Below, piece by piece: positions 8,380 through 16,394 of a stretch of DNA of 64,000 nucleotides. The stretch comes from Oscillospiraceae bacterium (lineage in GTDB: Bacteria; Bacillota; Clostridia; Oscillospirales; Oscillospiraceae): assembly GCA_021201735.1 (NCBI GenBank), contig JAJQEJ010000034.1, positions 1-64,000 on the forward strand, in the 5' to 3' direction. The notes beneath the pieces are model-generated. The model ran no database searches and had not been told where the DNA came from. It worked only from the letters and a program-made list of their open reading frames with translations. The position numbers and the translations under genes are program-made. Position 1 is the first letter of the stretch, and each line of letters opens with the position of its first letter.

Positions 8380-9738
8380 TTACAGCCCTGCAGCGATGGC
8401 TTTTAGTGCAATTGCACATTCCAACCTCTTTTTTTCGAGCACACAACCGAGCTCATATGGCGTTTCAATGTCCCCATTGACCGAAAGATTCGACGCGCTG
8501 CAGCCCCCGCTGCAATAAAAACGCGCCCAGCAGGTTCTGCACGCCACGCGCGTATCGATGTTGAGGGATGCAAATCTGGAGGAGAGTGCCCGGTCAAATG
8601 TCTGCTCATAGAGACTGCCGAGCTTGTATGCCTCGTTACCCACGAATTGATGGCAGGGGTAGATATCCCCCTCCGGCGTAATGGCGACATACTCGCACCC
8701 CGCCCCGCAGCCACGCAGACGCTTGATCACACACGGCCCCTGAGAAAGGTCTACGTTAAAGTGAAAGAAATTCACATCGGGGTGATCCCGCAGCACAAGC
8801 GCCAGCTTTTCATACTCCGCCATAATCGCCTCTGCGTCCTCCTGACGTAGCGCATAGGGATCGTCCTCCTTCCCCACCACCGGCTCGACAGAGACATTCT
8901 GGAAGCCGAGCGACGCGATGTGCATCACGTCGGCGGCAAAATCGGGGTGTAGGCGGGTGAAGGTGCCGCGCAGATAATAGTCCTTATCCCCACGTCCCGC
9001 CACCAGCTTTTGAAATTTGGGAACGATGGTGTCGTAAGAGCCCGTCCCGCTGATTGTGCGGCGCAGGTCGTCGTTTACCTCCGGCCGGCCGTCGAGTGAC
9101 AGGACGGCATTTGACATCTCACGGTTAATGTATTCGATGTTTTCATCATGAAGCAATAGCCCGTTTGTGGTGATGGTGAATCGAAACTGCTTTCCGCACT
9201 CCGCTTCCCTGCCGCGGGCATACGCCACCGTTTTCTTGACGGTATCCATCGCCATGAGCGGCTCGCCGCCGAAAAAGTCGATCTCGATATTCCGCCGGTT
9301 CCCAGAGCGCGCAATCACGAAATCAATCGCCTTCTTTGCCGTTTCAAAATCCATCGTCATCCGCTTACCCGTGCCAAAGTCACCCGTGGACGCAAAACAG
9401 TATTGACAGCGCAGATTGCAGTCGTGCGAAACATGCAGGCACAGCGCTTTAATGAGCGCCGACTGCTGCATGGACGCCGCCATATCGCGGTCGATATAGT
9501 CGTCGGTCTCAAACAGCAGCCCCTCCTGCGCGAGTACGCGCAGCTCCTGCCAGCACTCCTCCAGCGCCTCCGGCGGATACTGCGCGAGCGCTGCCAGCAC
9601 CGCCGGGGGAACATGCTCGTCCATCGGCGGCACCACCCGCTGCATGAGCGCAAAGCTCATTTCATCCAGCACGTGTACCGCGCCGCTGTTGGAATCCACA
9701 GCAATATATTCACCAAGCGCCTCAAAGGTATGTACCAT
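8380..9738 (-). CDS. scfB: Radical SAM SCIFF (ranthipeptide) maturase
   Basis: Radical SAM/SPASM enzyme that installs cysteine sulfur-to-carbon thioether cross-links in the SCIFF peptide encoded just upstream. An N-terminal peptide-recognition (RRE-like) domain covers about 1-95. The [4Fe-4S] motif CNLRC-QYC supplies Cys107, Cys111 and Cys114 (CxxxCxxC). Downstream are the GGEP motif and a C-terminal cysteine-rich SPASM region (CGAGCEY, YPCHQF, CRTCWARFYCSGGC) for auxiliary clusters. The length of 452 residues fits the family. The start has GAGGTG eight bases ahead. Direct adjacency to a six-cysteine precursor secures the assignment. Confidence 0.95.
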   Translation of the reverse strand: MVHTFEALGEYIAVDSNSGAVHVLDEMSFALMQRVVPPMDEHVPPAVLAALAQYPPEALEECWQELRVLAQEGLLFETDDYIDRDMAASMQQSALIKALCLHVSHDCNLRCQYCFASTGDFGTGKRMTMDFETAKKAIDFVIARSGNRRNIEIDFFGGEPLMAMDTVKKTVAYARGREAECGKQFRFTITTNGLLLHDENIEYINREMSNAVLSLDGRPEVNDDLRRTISGTGSYDTIVPKFQKLVAGRGDKDYYLRGTFTRLHPDFAADVMHIASLGFQNVSVEPVVGKEDDPYALRQEDAEAIMAEYEKLALVLRDHPDVNFFHFNVDLSQGPCVIKRLRGCGAGCEYVAITPEGDIYPCHQFVGNEAYKLGSLYEQTFDRALSSRFASLNIDTRVACRTCWARFYCSGGCSASNLSVNGDIETPYELGCVLEKKRLECAIALKAIAAGL

Positions 9739-9764
9739 AGAATGATCACCTCAAATAATTACAT

Positions 9765-9796
9765 AGGAAAGGGTGGGATTTACCCCACCCTTTCCT
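9765..9796 (-). promoter_or_regulatory. Intercistronic hairpin between scfA and scfB
   Basis: AGGAAAGGGTGGG (9765-9777) pairs perfectly with 9784-9796 around a six-base loop. In the transcribed (minus) direction no T-run follows, so it is more likely a partial terminator or 3'-end stabiliser. Either would let the short precursor be made in excess over its maturase. On the plus strand seven T's follow, but no plus-strand gene ends here. Confidence 0.7.
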
Positions 9797-9805
9797 GAAA
9801 TTTTT

Positions 9806-9949
9806 TTACTTTTTATTCTCGCACTTCTGGTTCGCAACCGTGCAGGAAGTCTTGCAGGCAGATTGACAGGAGGTCTGGCACTCCCCACATCCGCCGTGCG
9901 CGGCGCTTTTCTTCAGCGTTGCGCCATTGAGCGTCTTTATATGCTTCAC
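9806..9949 (-). CDS. scfA: SCIFF ranthipeptide precursor (six cysteines in forty-five residues)
   Basis: A 47-codon gene with a GTG start (9949-9947) behind GGAGGG, seven bases away. The peptide begins (M)KHIKTLNGATLKK. Its C-terminal half holds six cysteines in the pattern CGEC, TSC, SAC, TSC, QKC, the hallmark of SCIFF peptides found across Clostridia. The acceptor threonine/serine residues alternate with the cysteines. The product should be modified by the adjacent radical SAM enzyme. It has its own strong promoter directly upstream. Confidence 0.95.
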   Translation of the reverse strand: MKHIKTLNGATLKKSAAHGGCGECQTSCQSACKTSCTVANQKCENKK

Positions 9950-9980
9950 TTCTCGTCCCTCCGATCTCTATAGTGCTACT

Positions 9981-10009
9981 ATTTTAGCACATCTAACACG
10001 TTAGTTCAA
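9981..10009 (-). promoter_or_regulatory. SigA-type promoter for scfA
   Basis: Minus-strand TTGAAC (10009-10004) and TAAAAT (9986-9981) with a 17-base spacer, about 35 bases before the scfA start. It directly abuts the stop codon of the upstream membrane-protein gene. Confidence 0.8.
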
Positions 10010-10453
10010 TTATTTTCTTCTTTTTTTCCGCGGTTTTGATTGCTTTGTTCCCAAAAGGCCCGCAATTGCGCCGCCGCAGAGACAGGCGCAGCAGGTGCCG
10101 ATTGTACTGCCGCTGCCGCCGGCATTGGCATTGCTGTTTGCCGCGAGCATACCGCCCAGCGTGCCGATGGTGAGCAGAATCAGGAAAAACACCACCCCTG
10201 CGCCTAGCCCAACCAGTAGCGTGCGTGTCGCGCAGCGCTTAACCGCCATATGCCCGCCGAAAATTCCGCCGAGTACGCAGGCAATCAGCGCCGTCTGGTG
10301 CATAGCTCCCTCTCCCACGACACCCCTGGAGATCAAAATTGATCCGACTAAGAGCACCAAAATGCACACAATCATCGCCGCCACGCCACCGAGCACAATC
10401 CACGCCGCGTAGTAGACCAGATTTTGCCCCTGTTCCGCCTCTGTTTTTTGCAT
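10010..10453 (-). CDS. TIGR04086-type membrane protein of the SCIFF neighbourhood
   Basis: Protein of 147 residues with four hydrophobic segments at about 13-42, 52-72, 78-103 and 115-135, ending in a basic tail (KPRKKRRK). Size, topology and position between yajC and a SCIFF gene match the TIGR04086 family, whose function is unknown. Its small-residue-rich second half (GCCACLCGG-like) contains several cysteines. The ribosome-binding site GGGAGGGTG lies inside a strong hairpin (10458-10506), which suggests translation is restrained. Confidence 0.75.
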   Translation of the reverse strand: MQKTEAEQGQNLVYYAAWIVLGGVAAMIVCILVLLVGSILISRGVVGEGAMHQTALIACVLGGIFGGHMAVKRCATRTLLVGLGAGVVFFLILLTIGTLGGMLAANSNANAGGSGSTIGTCCACLCGGAIAGLLGTKQSKPRKKRRK

Positions 10454-10457
10454 AAAT

Positions 10458-10506
10458 ACACCCTCCCTGCATGGTTTCTTACTCCATACCTATGCAGGAA
10501 GGGTGT
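10458..10506 (-). promoter_or_regulatory. Hairpin masking the ribosome-binding site of the TIGR04086-type gene
   Basis: Bases 10492-10506 and 10458-10472 form a 15-base stem in the minus-strand RNA (14 Watson-Crick pairs and one G-U) with a 19-base loop. The 3' arm contains the Shine-Dalgarno sequence GGGAGGGTG, four bases before the ATG at 10453. No T-run follows, so terminator function is unlikely. Occlusion of the start region is the simplest reading. Confidence 0.65.
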
Positions 10507-10528
10507 CAAGCATGTCTACGAAACGAAA

Positions 10529-10873
10529 TTATCGGGCTTTGTTGACGTCAGTCTCAGTTCCCTTGGTGGACACAGCCCAGCGGGTAAATTCAACGCGAAC
10601 CCGGTCAGCTCCGGTCTCGAGCACGATTGTGTCGTCTGTCACATGGCACACGGTGCCTACGATACCGCCGATTGTGGTAATCTGATCGCCGATGGCGAGT
10701 TCAGAGCGCATTTTCGCGGCTGCTTTCTTACGCTTATTCTCCGGTCGAATCAGGACAAAGTAAAAAAGCGCAATGAGAACGACAAAGATAATCACAATGG
10801 AAAAACTGCTGCCGCCGCTTGATTCCGCATCCCCCGTGCTGGATAATACTGTGGTTGCTAGCTGTGTCAACAA
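10529..10873 (-). CDS. yajC: Preprotein translocase accessory subunit YajC
   Basis: Small single-span membrane protein associated with SecDF-YidC. Residues about 25-45 form the membrane helix (IVIIFVVLIALFYFVLIRP), followed by the family's RPENKRKK motif and a KOW-like beta domain (IGDQITTIGGIVGTV). The start is taken as TTG at 10873, because GGAGG lies eight bases before it. That gives 114 residues, the normal size; the longer frame adds about 57 atypical residues. The tgt-yajC order is common in bacteria and supports the call. Confidence 0.9.
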   Translation of the reverse strand: MLTQLATTVLSSTGDAESSGGSSFSIVIIFVVLIALFYFVLIRPENKRKKAAAKMRSELAIGDQITTIGGIVGTVCHVTDDTIVLETGADRVRVEFTRWAVSTKGTETDVNKAR

Positions 10874-10973
10874 TACAATCGCCTCCGACAAAATTCTAAA
10901 ATAAGATTGCGTGTCAATATTATAACGGCTGGGACGATGTTTGACAAGCCTTTTCCTGCGATTTCGGAAAACT

Positions 10974-12104
10974 TTACAACCGCTGCACCAGTTTTCCTGT
11001 ATATTCTTCCCGAAAGGCGGAAAACGCCCCCGTGTCAAGCGCAAGCCGCATCCGCGCCATCAGGCTGTTATAAAAATGCAGATTATGCAGCACCGCAAGG
11101 CGCATGGCGAGCATCTCCCCCGCCGCAAACAGGTGGCGCAGGTAGGCGCGGGAATAAGAGCGGCAGAGCGGACAGGCGCACGTCTCGTCCACCGGGCGGG
11201 TGTCCGCCTTATACTTCTCATTCTTGATGTTCATGGTTCCGTTCCATGTAAAGAGCTTCGCGTGGCGCGCGTTGCGGGCGGGCATGACGCAGTCAAAAAA
11301 ATCAATGCCGCGCGCGACCGCCTCAATCAGATTGGACGGCGTACCCACCCCCATCAGATAGCGCGGCTTCTCCTGCGGCATATGCGGCTCCACCACGTCG
11401 ATGATGTCGTACATCACCTGTGTCGGCTCCCCCACCGCAAGCCCGCCGATGGCGTAGCCGTCGCATGGGATTTTCGCCGTCTCCTGCATGTGCCACGCGC
11501 GCAGGTCTGGAAAGGTCGCGCCCTGATTGATCCCAAAGAGCATCTGCTGCGGATTGACTGCGTTTACCGCGACCTTTTGCCGCTCCTGTTCCGCTCTGCA
11601 GCGCTGGAGCCAGCGCAGGGTGCGCTCACAGGACTGTTTTGCGTATTCGTAGGTCGTCGGATTCTCCACGCACTCATCAAACGCCATGGCGATGTCGCTG
11701 CCGAGATGCGCCTGAATGCGCATTGACTCCTCCGGGCCCATAAAAATACGCCGCCCGTCAATATGAGAGGCAAAGGTTACGCCCTCCTCGCTGATTTTCC
11801 GCAACCCCGAGAGGGAGAACACCTGAAACCCACCACTGTCGGTCAGAATCGGGCCGTCCCAGTTCATGAAGGCGTGCAGGCCGTTCATCTGCGCAATCAG
11901 CTCGTCGCCGGGGCGCAGATGGAGATGATAGGTATTCGAAAGCGCCACCTGACAGCCGATCTGCCGCAGGTCATGCGCGGAGACAGCCCCCTTGATCGCC
12001 CCCTGTGTCGCCACATTCATGAATACCGGCGTCTGCACCGCTCCATGCGCGCAGGTAAAGCGCCCGCGCCGGGCGCGCCCCTCCGTTTTCAGCAGCTCAA
12101 ACAA
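10974..12104 (-). CDS. tgt: tRNA-guanine transglycosylase
   Basis: Exchanges guanine-34 for the queuine precursor preQ1 in tRNAs for Asp, Asn, His and Tyr. The length of 376 residues is typical. Visible motifs are DSGGFQVFSL (substrate-binding), the active-site region MAFDECVENPTTYEY, GYAIGGLAVGEP, and the C-terminal zinc site CACPLCRSYSRAYLRHL. The start codon appears to be TTG at 12104, with GGAG a few bases upstream. It lies 21 bases after queA, giving a queuosine pathway pair. Confidence 0.96.
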   Translation of the reverse strand: MFELLKTEGRARRGRFTCAHGAVQTPVFMNVATQGAIKGAVSAHDLRQIGCQVALSNTYHLHLRPGDELIAQMNGLHAFMNWDGPILTDSGGFQVFSLSGLRKISEEGVTFASHIDGRRIFMGPEESMRIQAHLGSDIAMAFDECVENPTTYEYAKQSCERTLRWLQRCRAEQERQKVAVNAVNPQQMLFGINQGATFPDLRAWHMQETAKIPCDGYAIGGLAVGEPTQVMYDIIDVVEPHMPQEKPRYLMGVGTPSNLIEAVARGIDFFDCVMPARNARHAKLFTWNGTMNIKNEKYKADTRPVDETCACPLCRSYSRAYLRHLFAAGEMLAMRLAVLHNLHFYNSLMARMRLALDTGAFSAFREEYTGKLVQRL

Positions 12105-12125
12105 TACGCTCCAAACCCTTTCATC

Positions 12126-13151
12126 TCAATAAATCATCATCGCGTCGCCAAAGGAGAAAAATCGGTACCGCTCCTCAATGGCTTTTTGGTAGGCATCTAA
12201 AATATGTTCCCGCCCCGCCAGCGCGGAGACCAACATCACCAGCGTCGATTGGGGCAGGTGGAAGTTGGTGATGAGCGCATCGAGCACCTTGAAGCGGTAT
12301 CCGGGGTAGATAAAGATATTTGTCCAGCCGCTCGTCGGCGCGAGGGTTCCGTCCGCAGACGCGAAGCTCTCGATGGTGCGGCAGGAGGTGGTACCCACGC
12401 AGATGACCCTCCCCCCCGCCGCCTTCGTGCGGTTCACGATTTCCGCCGTTTTGGGCGGGATCATGGCAAATTCGCTGTGCATCTCATGCGCTGTGATCTC
12501 CTCCGCCTTGACCGGGCGGAAGGTGCCCAGTCCGACGTGGAGCGTCACATAGCACACCGCGACGCCCATCTCCTCAATCTGCGCAAGGAGCGCTTTGGTG
12601 AAATGAAGCCCCGCCGTCGGTGCCGCCGCCGAGCCGCTCTCTTTGGCGTAGACCGTCTGGTAGCGCTCCGGGTCCTGTAGCTCCTCTTTGATATAGGGAG
12701 GCAGGGGCATTTTACCCAGCCGCTCCAGCAGCTCCAGAAAAATCCCCTCATAGTCAAACCGGATCAGACGGTTGCCGCCCTCCGTGACGGAAAGGACCTC
12801 CGCCGTCAGCAGACCCTCGCCAAATGAGAGCCTTGTCCCGACGCGCACCTTCTTGCCCGGGCGCACGAGGCACTCCCACACCTTTTCCCCCCGGTCGATC
12901 AGCAGCACGATTTCCGCCGCGCCGCCGCCAGGCTCGCGCCGCCCGACGAGCCGCGCGGGCAGGACGCGCGAGTCGTTGAGTACAAGGCAGTCCCCTGCGC
13001 GCAGGAGCTGGGGCAGATCATAAAAGTGCCTGTGCGCAATCTCCCCGCTCTCTTTATTCAGCGTCAGAAGCCGGGAGGTATCCCGCTGTTCCAGCGGGGT
13101 CTGCGCGATGAGCTCCTCCGGTAGCATAAAATTAAAGTCAGCGGTTTTCAT
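12126..13151 (-). CDS. queA: S-adenosylmethionine:tRNA ribosyltransferase-isomerase
   Basis: Transfers the ribosyl part of SAM to preQ1 in tRNA, making epoxyqueuosine, the step after tgt. All 341 residues align in style with QueA: N-terminal [40 protein letters not shown] and the C-terminal [18 protein letters not shown]. The start is ATG. It is preceded by the SpoIID-domain gene and followed by tgt. Confidence 0.96.
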   Translation of the reverse strand: MKTADFNFMLPEELIAQTPLEQRDTSRLLTLNKESGEIAHRHFYDLPQLLRAGDCLVLNDSRVLPARLVGRREPGGGAAEIVLLIDRGEKVWECLVRPGKKVRVGTRLSFGEGLLTAEVLSVTEGGNRLIRFDYEGIFLELLERLGKMPLPPYIKEELQDPERYQTVYAKESGSAAAPTAGLHFTKALLAQIEEMGVAVCYVTLHVGLGTFRPVKAEEITAHEMHSEFAMIPPKTAEIVNRTKAAGGRVICVGTTSCRTIESFASADGTLAPTSGWTNIFIYPGYRFKVLDALITNFHLPQSTLVMLVSALAGREHILDAYQKAIEERYRFFSFGDAMMIY

Positions 13152-13180
13152 CTACTGCGTCTTACATTCCTTTCCGTGCT

Positions 13181-14878
13181 TTACTGGATCTCAATGCCGG
13201 TATAGTAGAATTTCAAAATCTGGTCATAGGTATAGCCCTGCGTCGCCATGGCGTATGTTCCCCATTGGCTCAGCCCGACTGCATGGCCCCAGCCCTTGCC
13301 GGTAAAGGTAATGCTGCCGCTCGTGCTGCCGGTGCCGGAGCTGCTGGTTGAACCCGACGGCGCAAGGGTCTCCACGCCGCTTGCGGTAATGGCATATGGC
13401 GTGCTCCCCACCGCGCCGATGCTGCCGCTGCCGTCAATGGCGTAGGCCCCGGAGACACTGCCGAGCACCGTCCCTCCATCCGTATAGTAGCTGCCGGTGG
13501 AGGACGTGGTTGCAACATCGCCGCCGGAGACGGTGTATTTCTGAGACCGCAGGCCGAACATGGTGCGCGCCTTCTCCTTATAAAAGGTGTAGTCCTTCCC
13601 CGCCGCGTCGGTGACCGTCACGGCGTAAACCGCCCCCATCGCCGTATTCTGCGTCACATTCACGCTGACCACCCCTGCATTGGTATAGCCCTTTTCGGTC
13701 AGTAGCGTTGTCAGTTCTGCTTTTGTGTAGGTCTGCGTCCAGTTGTAATCGCTGATTTTATCCGCCACCAGCGCCTCATAGGGATCCGCCTTCCCTTTCA
13801 GGTAGGGGAGTGTTGTGGTGTCGTTCCAGACGTTGCTCACGTCCTCGGACGCTCCGCCGTTTGAGGAGTAATAGTAGGTTTCCGCAAGCGTTCCGTTGTA
13901 TACCGCGTATTTCCCATAGGTCGCCTTGACCGCGGCGTTTGACTCATCCGTCTCCACGCCCTGCCCGTAATAGACCTGATCGGTCGTAGTATTGGTCACA
14001 TCGTACCCCTGCGCGGCGTTGGTTGCGGAATTGATCTTCCGCATCGCGTAAGTACGGGCGCAGACCGCCATCGTCTTGATCGCCTCGGCGGGCCAGGACG
14101 CGCCGATCTCTGAGGGCACCACGCCACAGGTGTAATCCTCCAGTGGCAGGACGTTCACAACGGTAATATTACCGCCGCTCAGACGCTGATACTTAAAATT
14201 GCCGCGGTAACGGTAGCCGTAAAACCATGTCACAATATCCGACGAATCCGCCTGACCGGGCGAAATGCCGAGGGCAAGCGCGGCGTCGGTCGTGTCAAAC
14301 TGGAAGAGCACCGTGCTCGTACCGGTGATAACCACCGTCATGCCGTAGGTGCTGCCGCTCACGACGGTGCCGCCCATGGCGCTCGCAGCGGACTGCGCAG
14401 CTTCCGCTGTTGTGTATGTACCCGCCCGCACAGCGAAACTGCCGGAGACCCATGCGGGGAACCCGCCGGTCACGGAGGCGCTGGCCGTCTTCGCCTCGTC
14501 AAAGCTCGTATAAGTACCCGGCATCTGCACATGGTAGCAGCCCACCGCGACAGAGGACGTGATGGAGTCGAAATAACCCTCTCTGCTATCCACCGTGCCA
14601 TAGTAGACATTCTGCATTTTCACCATGGAGATCGACGTCTCCGCCGTACTGCCGAGCTGGTGGAATATACTGTTCGCGTCATAATATCCAAAGCGGTAGC
14701 CGCTTCCGGTCTTATTCATCAGGTTTGCGCCTGCAAGGGTGTCCGACCCGTACTTGAGTCCCACCCGAATGGTCGGGTTGACGGGATACGTCGCTCCAAA
14801 CGTCGGAACCATGCCAAGGCACAGTACTGCAACCAACATCATCGCTGAAAATCGAATCCATTTCTTTTGCATGATCAT
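13181..14878 (-). CDS. Secreted SpoIID/LytB-domain protein
   Basis: Exported protein of about 565 residues with a signal peptide at residues 1-27 (hydrophobic core AMMLVAVLCLGMVP). A repeat-rich region follows at about 30-200, with SPOR-like stretches (GTYTTAEAAQSAASAMGG and a similar one earlier). The SpoIID/LytB catalytic domain follows, with LPLEDYTCGVVPSEIGASW at its start and GKGWGHAVGLSQWGTYAMA near the end. SpoIID enzymes are lytic transglycosylases acting on denuded glycan during engulfment. The long serine/glycine-rich insertion and SPOR-like part make it larger than classical SpoIID (about 340 residues). The start is ATG at 14878 or 14872; both follow GGAAGG. Confidence 0.85.
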   Translation of the reverse strand: MIMQKKWIRFSAMMLVAVLCLGMVPTFGATYPVNPTIRVGLKYGSDTLAGANLMNKTGSGYRFGYYDANSIFHQLGSTAETSISMVKMQNVYYGTVDSREGYFDSITSSVAVGCYHVQMPGTYTSFDEAKTASASVTGGFPAWVSGSFAVRAGTYTTAEAAQSAASAMGGTVVSGSTYGMTVVITGTSTVLFQFDTTDAALALGISPGQADSSDIVTWFYGYRYRGNFKYQRLSGGNITVVNVLPLEDYTCGVVPSEIGASWPAEAIKTMAVCARTYAMRKINSATNAAQGYDVTNTTTDQVYYGQGVETDESNAAVKATYGKYAVYNGTLAETYYYSSNGGASEDVSNVWNDTTTLPYLKGKADPYEALVADKISDYNWTQTYTKAELTTLLTEKGYTNAGVVSVNVTQNTAMGAVYAVTVTDAAGKDYTFYKEKARTMFGLRSQKYTVSGGDVATTSSTGSYYTDGGTVLGSVSGAYAIDGSGSIGAVGSTPYAITASGVETLAPSGSTSSSGTGSTSGSITFTGKGWGHAVGLSQWGTYAMATQGYTYDQILKFYYTGIEIQ

Positions 14879-14912
14879 GTTTCCTTCCAATCAAAATACA
14901 TACACGCCCCGC

Positions 14913-14941
14913 TTGACAGGGTTACACCGGTGTGGTACACT
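14913..14941 (+). promoter_or_regulatory. SigA-type promoter for the lysine-riboswitch operon
   Basis: TTGACA (14913-14918) and TACACT (14936-14941) with a 17-base spacer. The aptamer begins ten bases after the -10 box. Confidence 0.85.
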
Positions 14942-14950
14942 GAAAAAAAT

Positions 14951-15122
14951 GCAAGATAGAGGTTGCGGTTTTCATCAGTAGCGCCGGGAGGGGTTCGGTA
15001 CCCCGAGGAACAGCTGTGAAAGGGAATGCCGCCGAAGGGAGCTTTCAGCCGAAAGTCTGTCTCCCTGGGCAAGTGGTTAACAGCCGCTTGACTGTCGCCG
15101 GTTTTGGTGGAGTGCTGTCTGC
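14951..15122 (+). promoter_or_regulatory. Lysine riboswitch (L box)
   Basis: The aptamer carries the conserved L-box pieces in order: GATAGAGGTTGCG, TCAGTAG, GGAATGCCGCCGAAGG, CTGGGCAAGTGG and CTTGACTGTCGCC. The P1 helix pairs 14951-14959 with 15115-15122, with one bulged A. A terminator hairpin follows at 15182-15220, ahead of asd. Lysine binding should favour the terminator and shut off asd-dapA-dapB. The identification follows from the known L-box consensus; no folding program was run. Confidence 0.95.
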
Positions 15123-15181
15123 TTTTGTTATATGGTGTGCAGCGGCAAGCTTGTCTTTGCCGTCTCTGACATTATAGTACA

Positions 15182-15220
15182 AAATCAGCCGGTATGTAAA
15201 CCGCTGATTTTTTCTTTTTT
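15182..15220 (+). terminator. Riboswitch-controlled terminator
   Basis: AAATCAGC (15182-15189) pairs with GCTGATTT (15203-15210), extended by GGT/ACC across one bulged C, with loop ATGTAA. A T-rich tract runs to 15220. It lies between the aptamer and the asd start at 15275. Confidence 0.85.
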
Positions 15221-15274
15221 CCAGGTTTGCATTTTTTGCGTGCGGAATAGAATAAAATATCGGAGGGATAAACG

Positions 15275-16357
15275 ATGAAAAAGTATCAGGTTGGCGTCAT
15301 TGGCGGAACGGGCATGGTGGGGCAGCGCTTTGTCAAGCTGCTGGAAAACCATCCTTGGTTCGATCTTACGGTGATCGCGGCAAGCGCCCGCTCCGCGGGA
15401 AAGACGTATGAAGAGGCGGTCGGCAAGCGCTGGGCCATGCCCACGCCCATGCCGGAAAACGCGAAAAAGATGGTCGTCATGAGCGCGGAGGGGGACGTTG
15501 CGCAAATCGCGTCCATGGTTGATTTCGTCTTTTCCGCCGTCGACATGAAAAAGGAAGAGATTCAGGCGCTGGAAGAGGAATACGCCAAGCATGAGTGCCC
15601 AGTTGTCTCCAACAACTCGGCCCACCGCATGACGCCCGACGTGCCGATGGTCATTCCGGAGATTAATCCGGAGCATCTGGCGGTCATCGCCGACCAGAAG
15701 AAGCGGCTCGGCTCCAAACGCGGGTTCATCGCGGTCAAATCCAACTGCTCGCTGCAGAGCTATGTACCGGCGCTCCACCCGCTGCGCGCGTATGGTGTGC
15801 GCGATGTGCTGGTGTGTACCTATCAGGCGATCTCCGGCTCAGGCAAGACCTTTGAAACATGGCCGGAGATGGTGGATAACGTCATCCCCTACATCGGCGG
15901 CGAGGAGGAGAAGAGCGAGCAGGAGCCGCTTAAAATCTGGGGCAAGGTGGAAAACGGCATCATCGTGAATGCCGATCATCCCTCTATCACGGCGCAGTGC
16001 ATCCGTGTCGCGGTGGCGGACGGACACATGGCGGCGGTTTTTGTCCGGTTTGACAAAAAGCCGGAGCTGGATGAGATGAAGCGGATCTGGGCCTCCTTCC
16101 AAGGCCGCGCACAGGAGCTTCAGCTCCCCTCCGCCCCCAAGCAGTTCCTGCATTACTTTGAAGCAAGTGATCGTCCGCAGACGCGGCTTGACCGCGATTT
16201 AGAGGGCGGCATGGCCGTCTCCATCGGTCGGCTGCGCCCGGATACACAGTATGACTACAAATTTGTCTGCCTCTCACACAATACCCTGCGCGGCGCGGCG
16301 GGCGGCGCGGTACTTCTGGCAGAGCTCCTCTGCGCGGAAGGCTATATGGACCGCTAA
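15275..16357 (+). CDS. asd: Aspartate-semialdehyde dehydrogenase, archaeal/fungal type
   Basis: Reduces aspartyl phosphate to aspartate semialdehyde with NADPH, the branch point to lysine, diaminopimelate, methionine and threonine. The Rossmann motif GVIGGTGMVGQRF begins at residue 8. The catalytic cysteine lies in VKSNCSLQSYVPAL, and QAISGSGKTFETWPEM follows the active site. Length (360) and these motifs match the archaeal/fungal ASADH branch, not the E. coli type. GGAGGG lies seven bases before the ATG. It is the first gene of the lysine-riboswitch operon. Confidence 0.95.
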   Translation: MKKYQVGVIGGTGMVGQRFVKLLENHPWFDLTVIAASARSAGKTYEEAVGKRWAMPTPMPENAKKMVVMSAEGDVAQIASMVDFVFSAVDMKKEEIQALEEEYAKHECPVVSNNSAHRMTPDVPMVIPEINPEHLAVIADQKKRLGSKRGFIAVKSNCSLQSYVPALHPLRAYGVRDVLVCTYQAISGSGKTFETWPEMVDNVIPYIGGEEEKSEQEPLKIWGKVENGIIVNADHPSITAQCIRVAVADGHMAAVFVRFDKKPELDEMKRIWASFQGRAQELQLPSAPKQFLHYFEASDRPQTRLDRDLEGGMAVSIGRLRPDTQYDYKFVCLSHNTLRGAAGGAVLLAELLCAEGYMDR

Positions 16358-16394
16358 TGCAGATTCCAACATCATGAGGAAAGGAATGTTTTCT

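Noticed and set aside
15120-15180. Second riboswitch or leader peptide after the lysine aptamer
   Set aside because: The bases between aptamer and terminator are explained as expression platform; no start codon with a ribosome-binding site is present.
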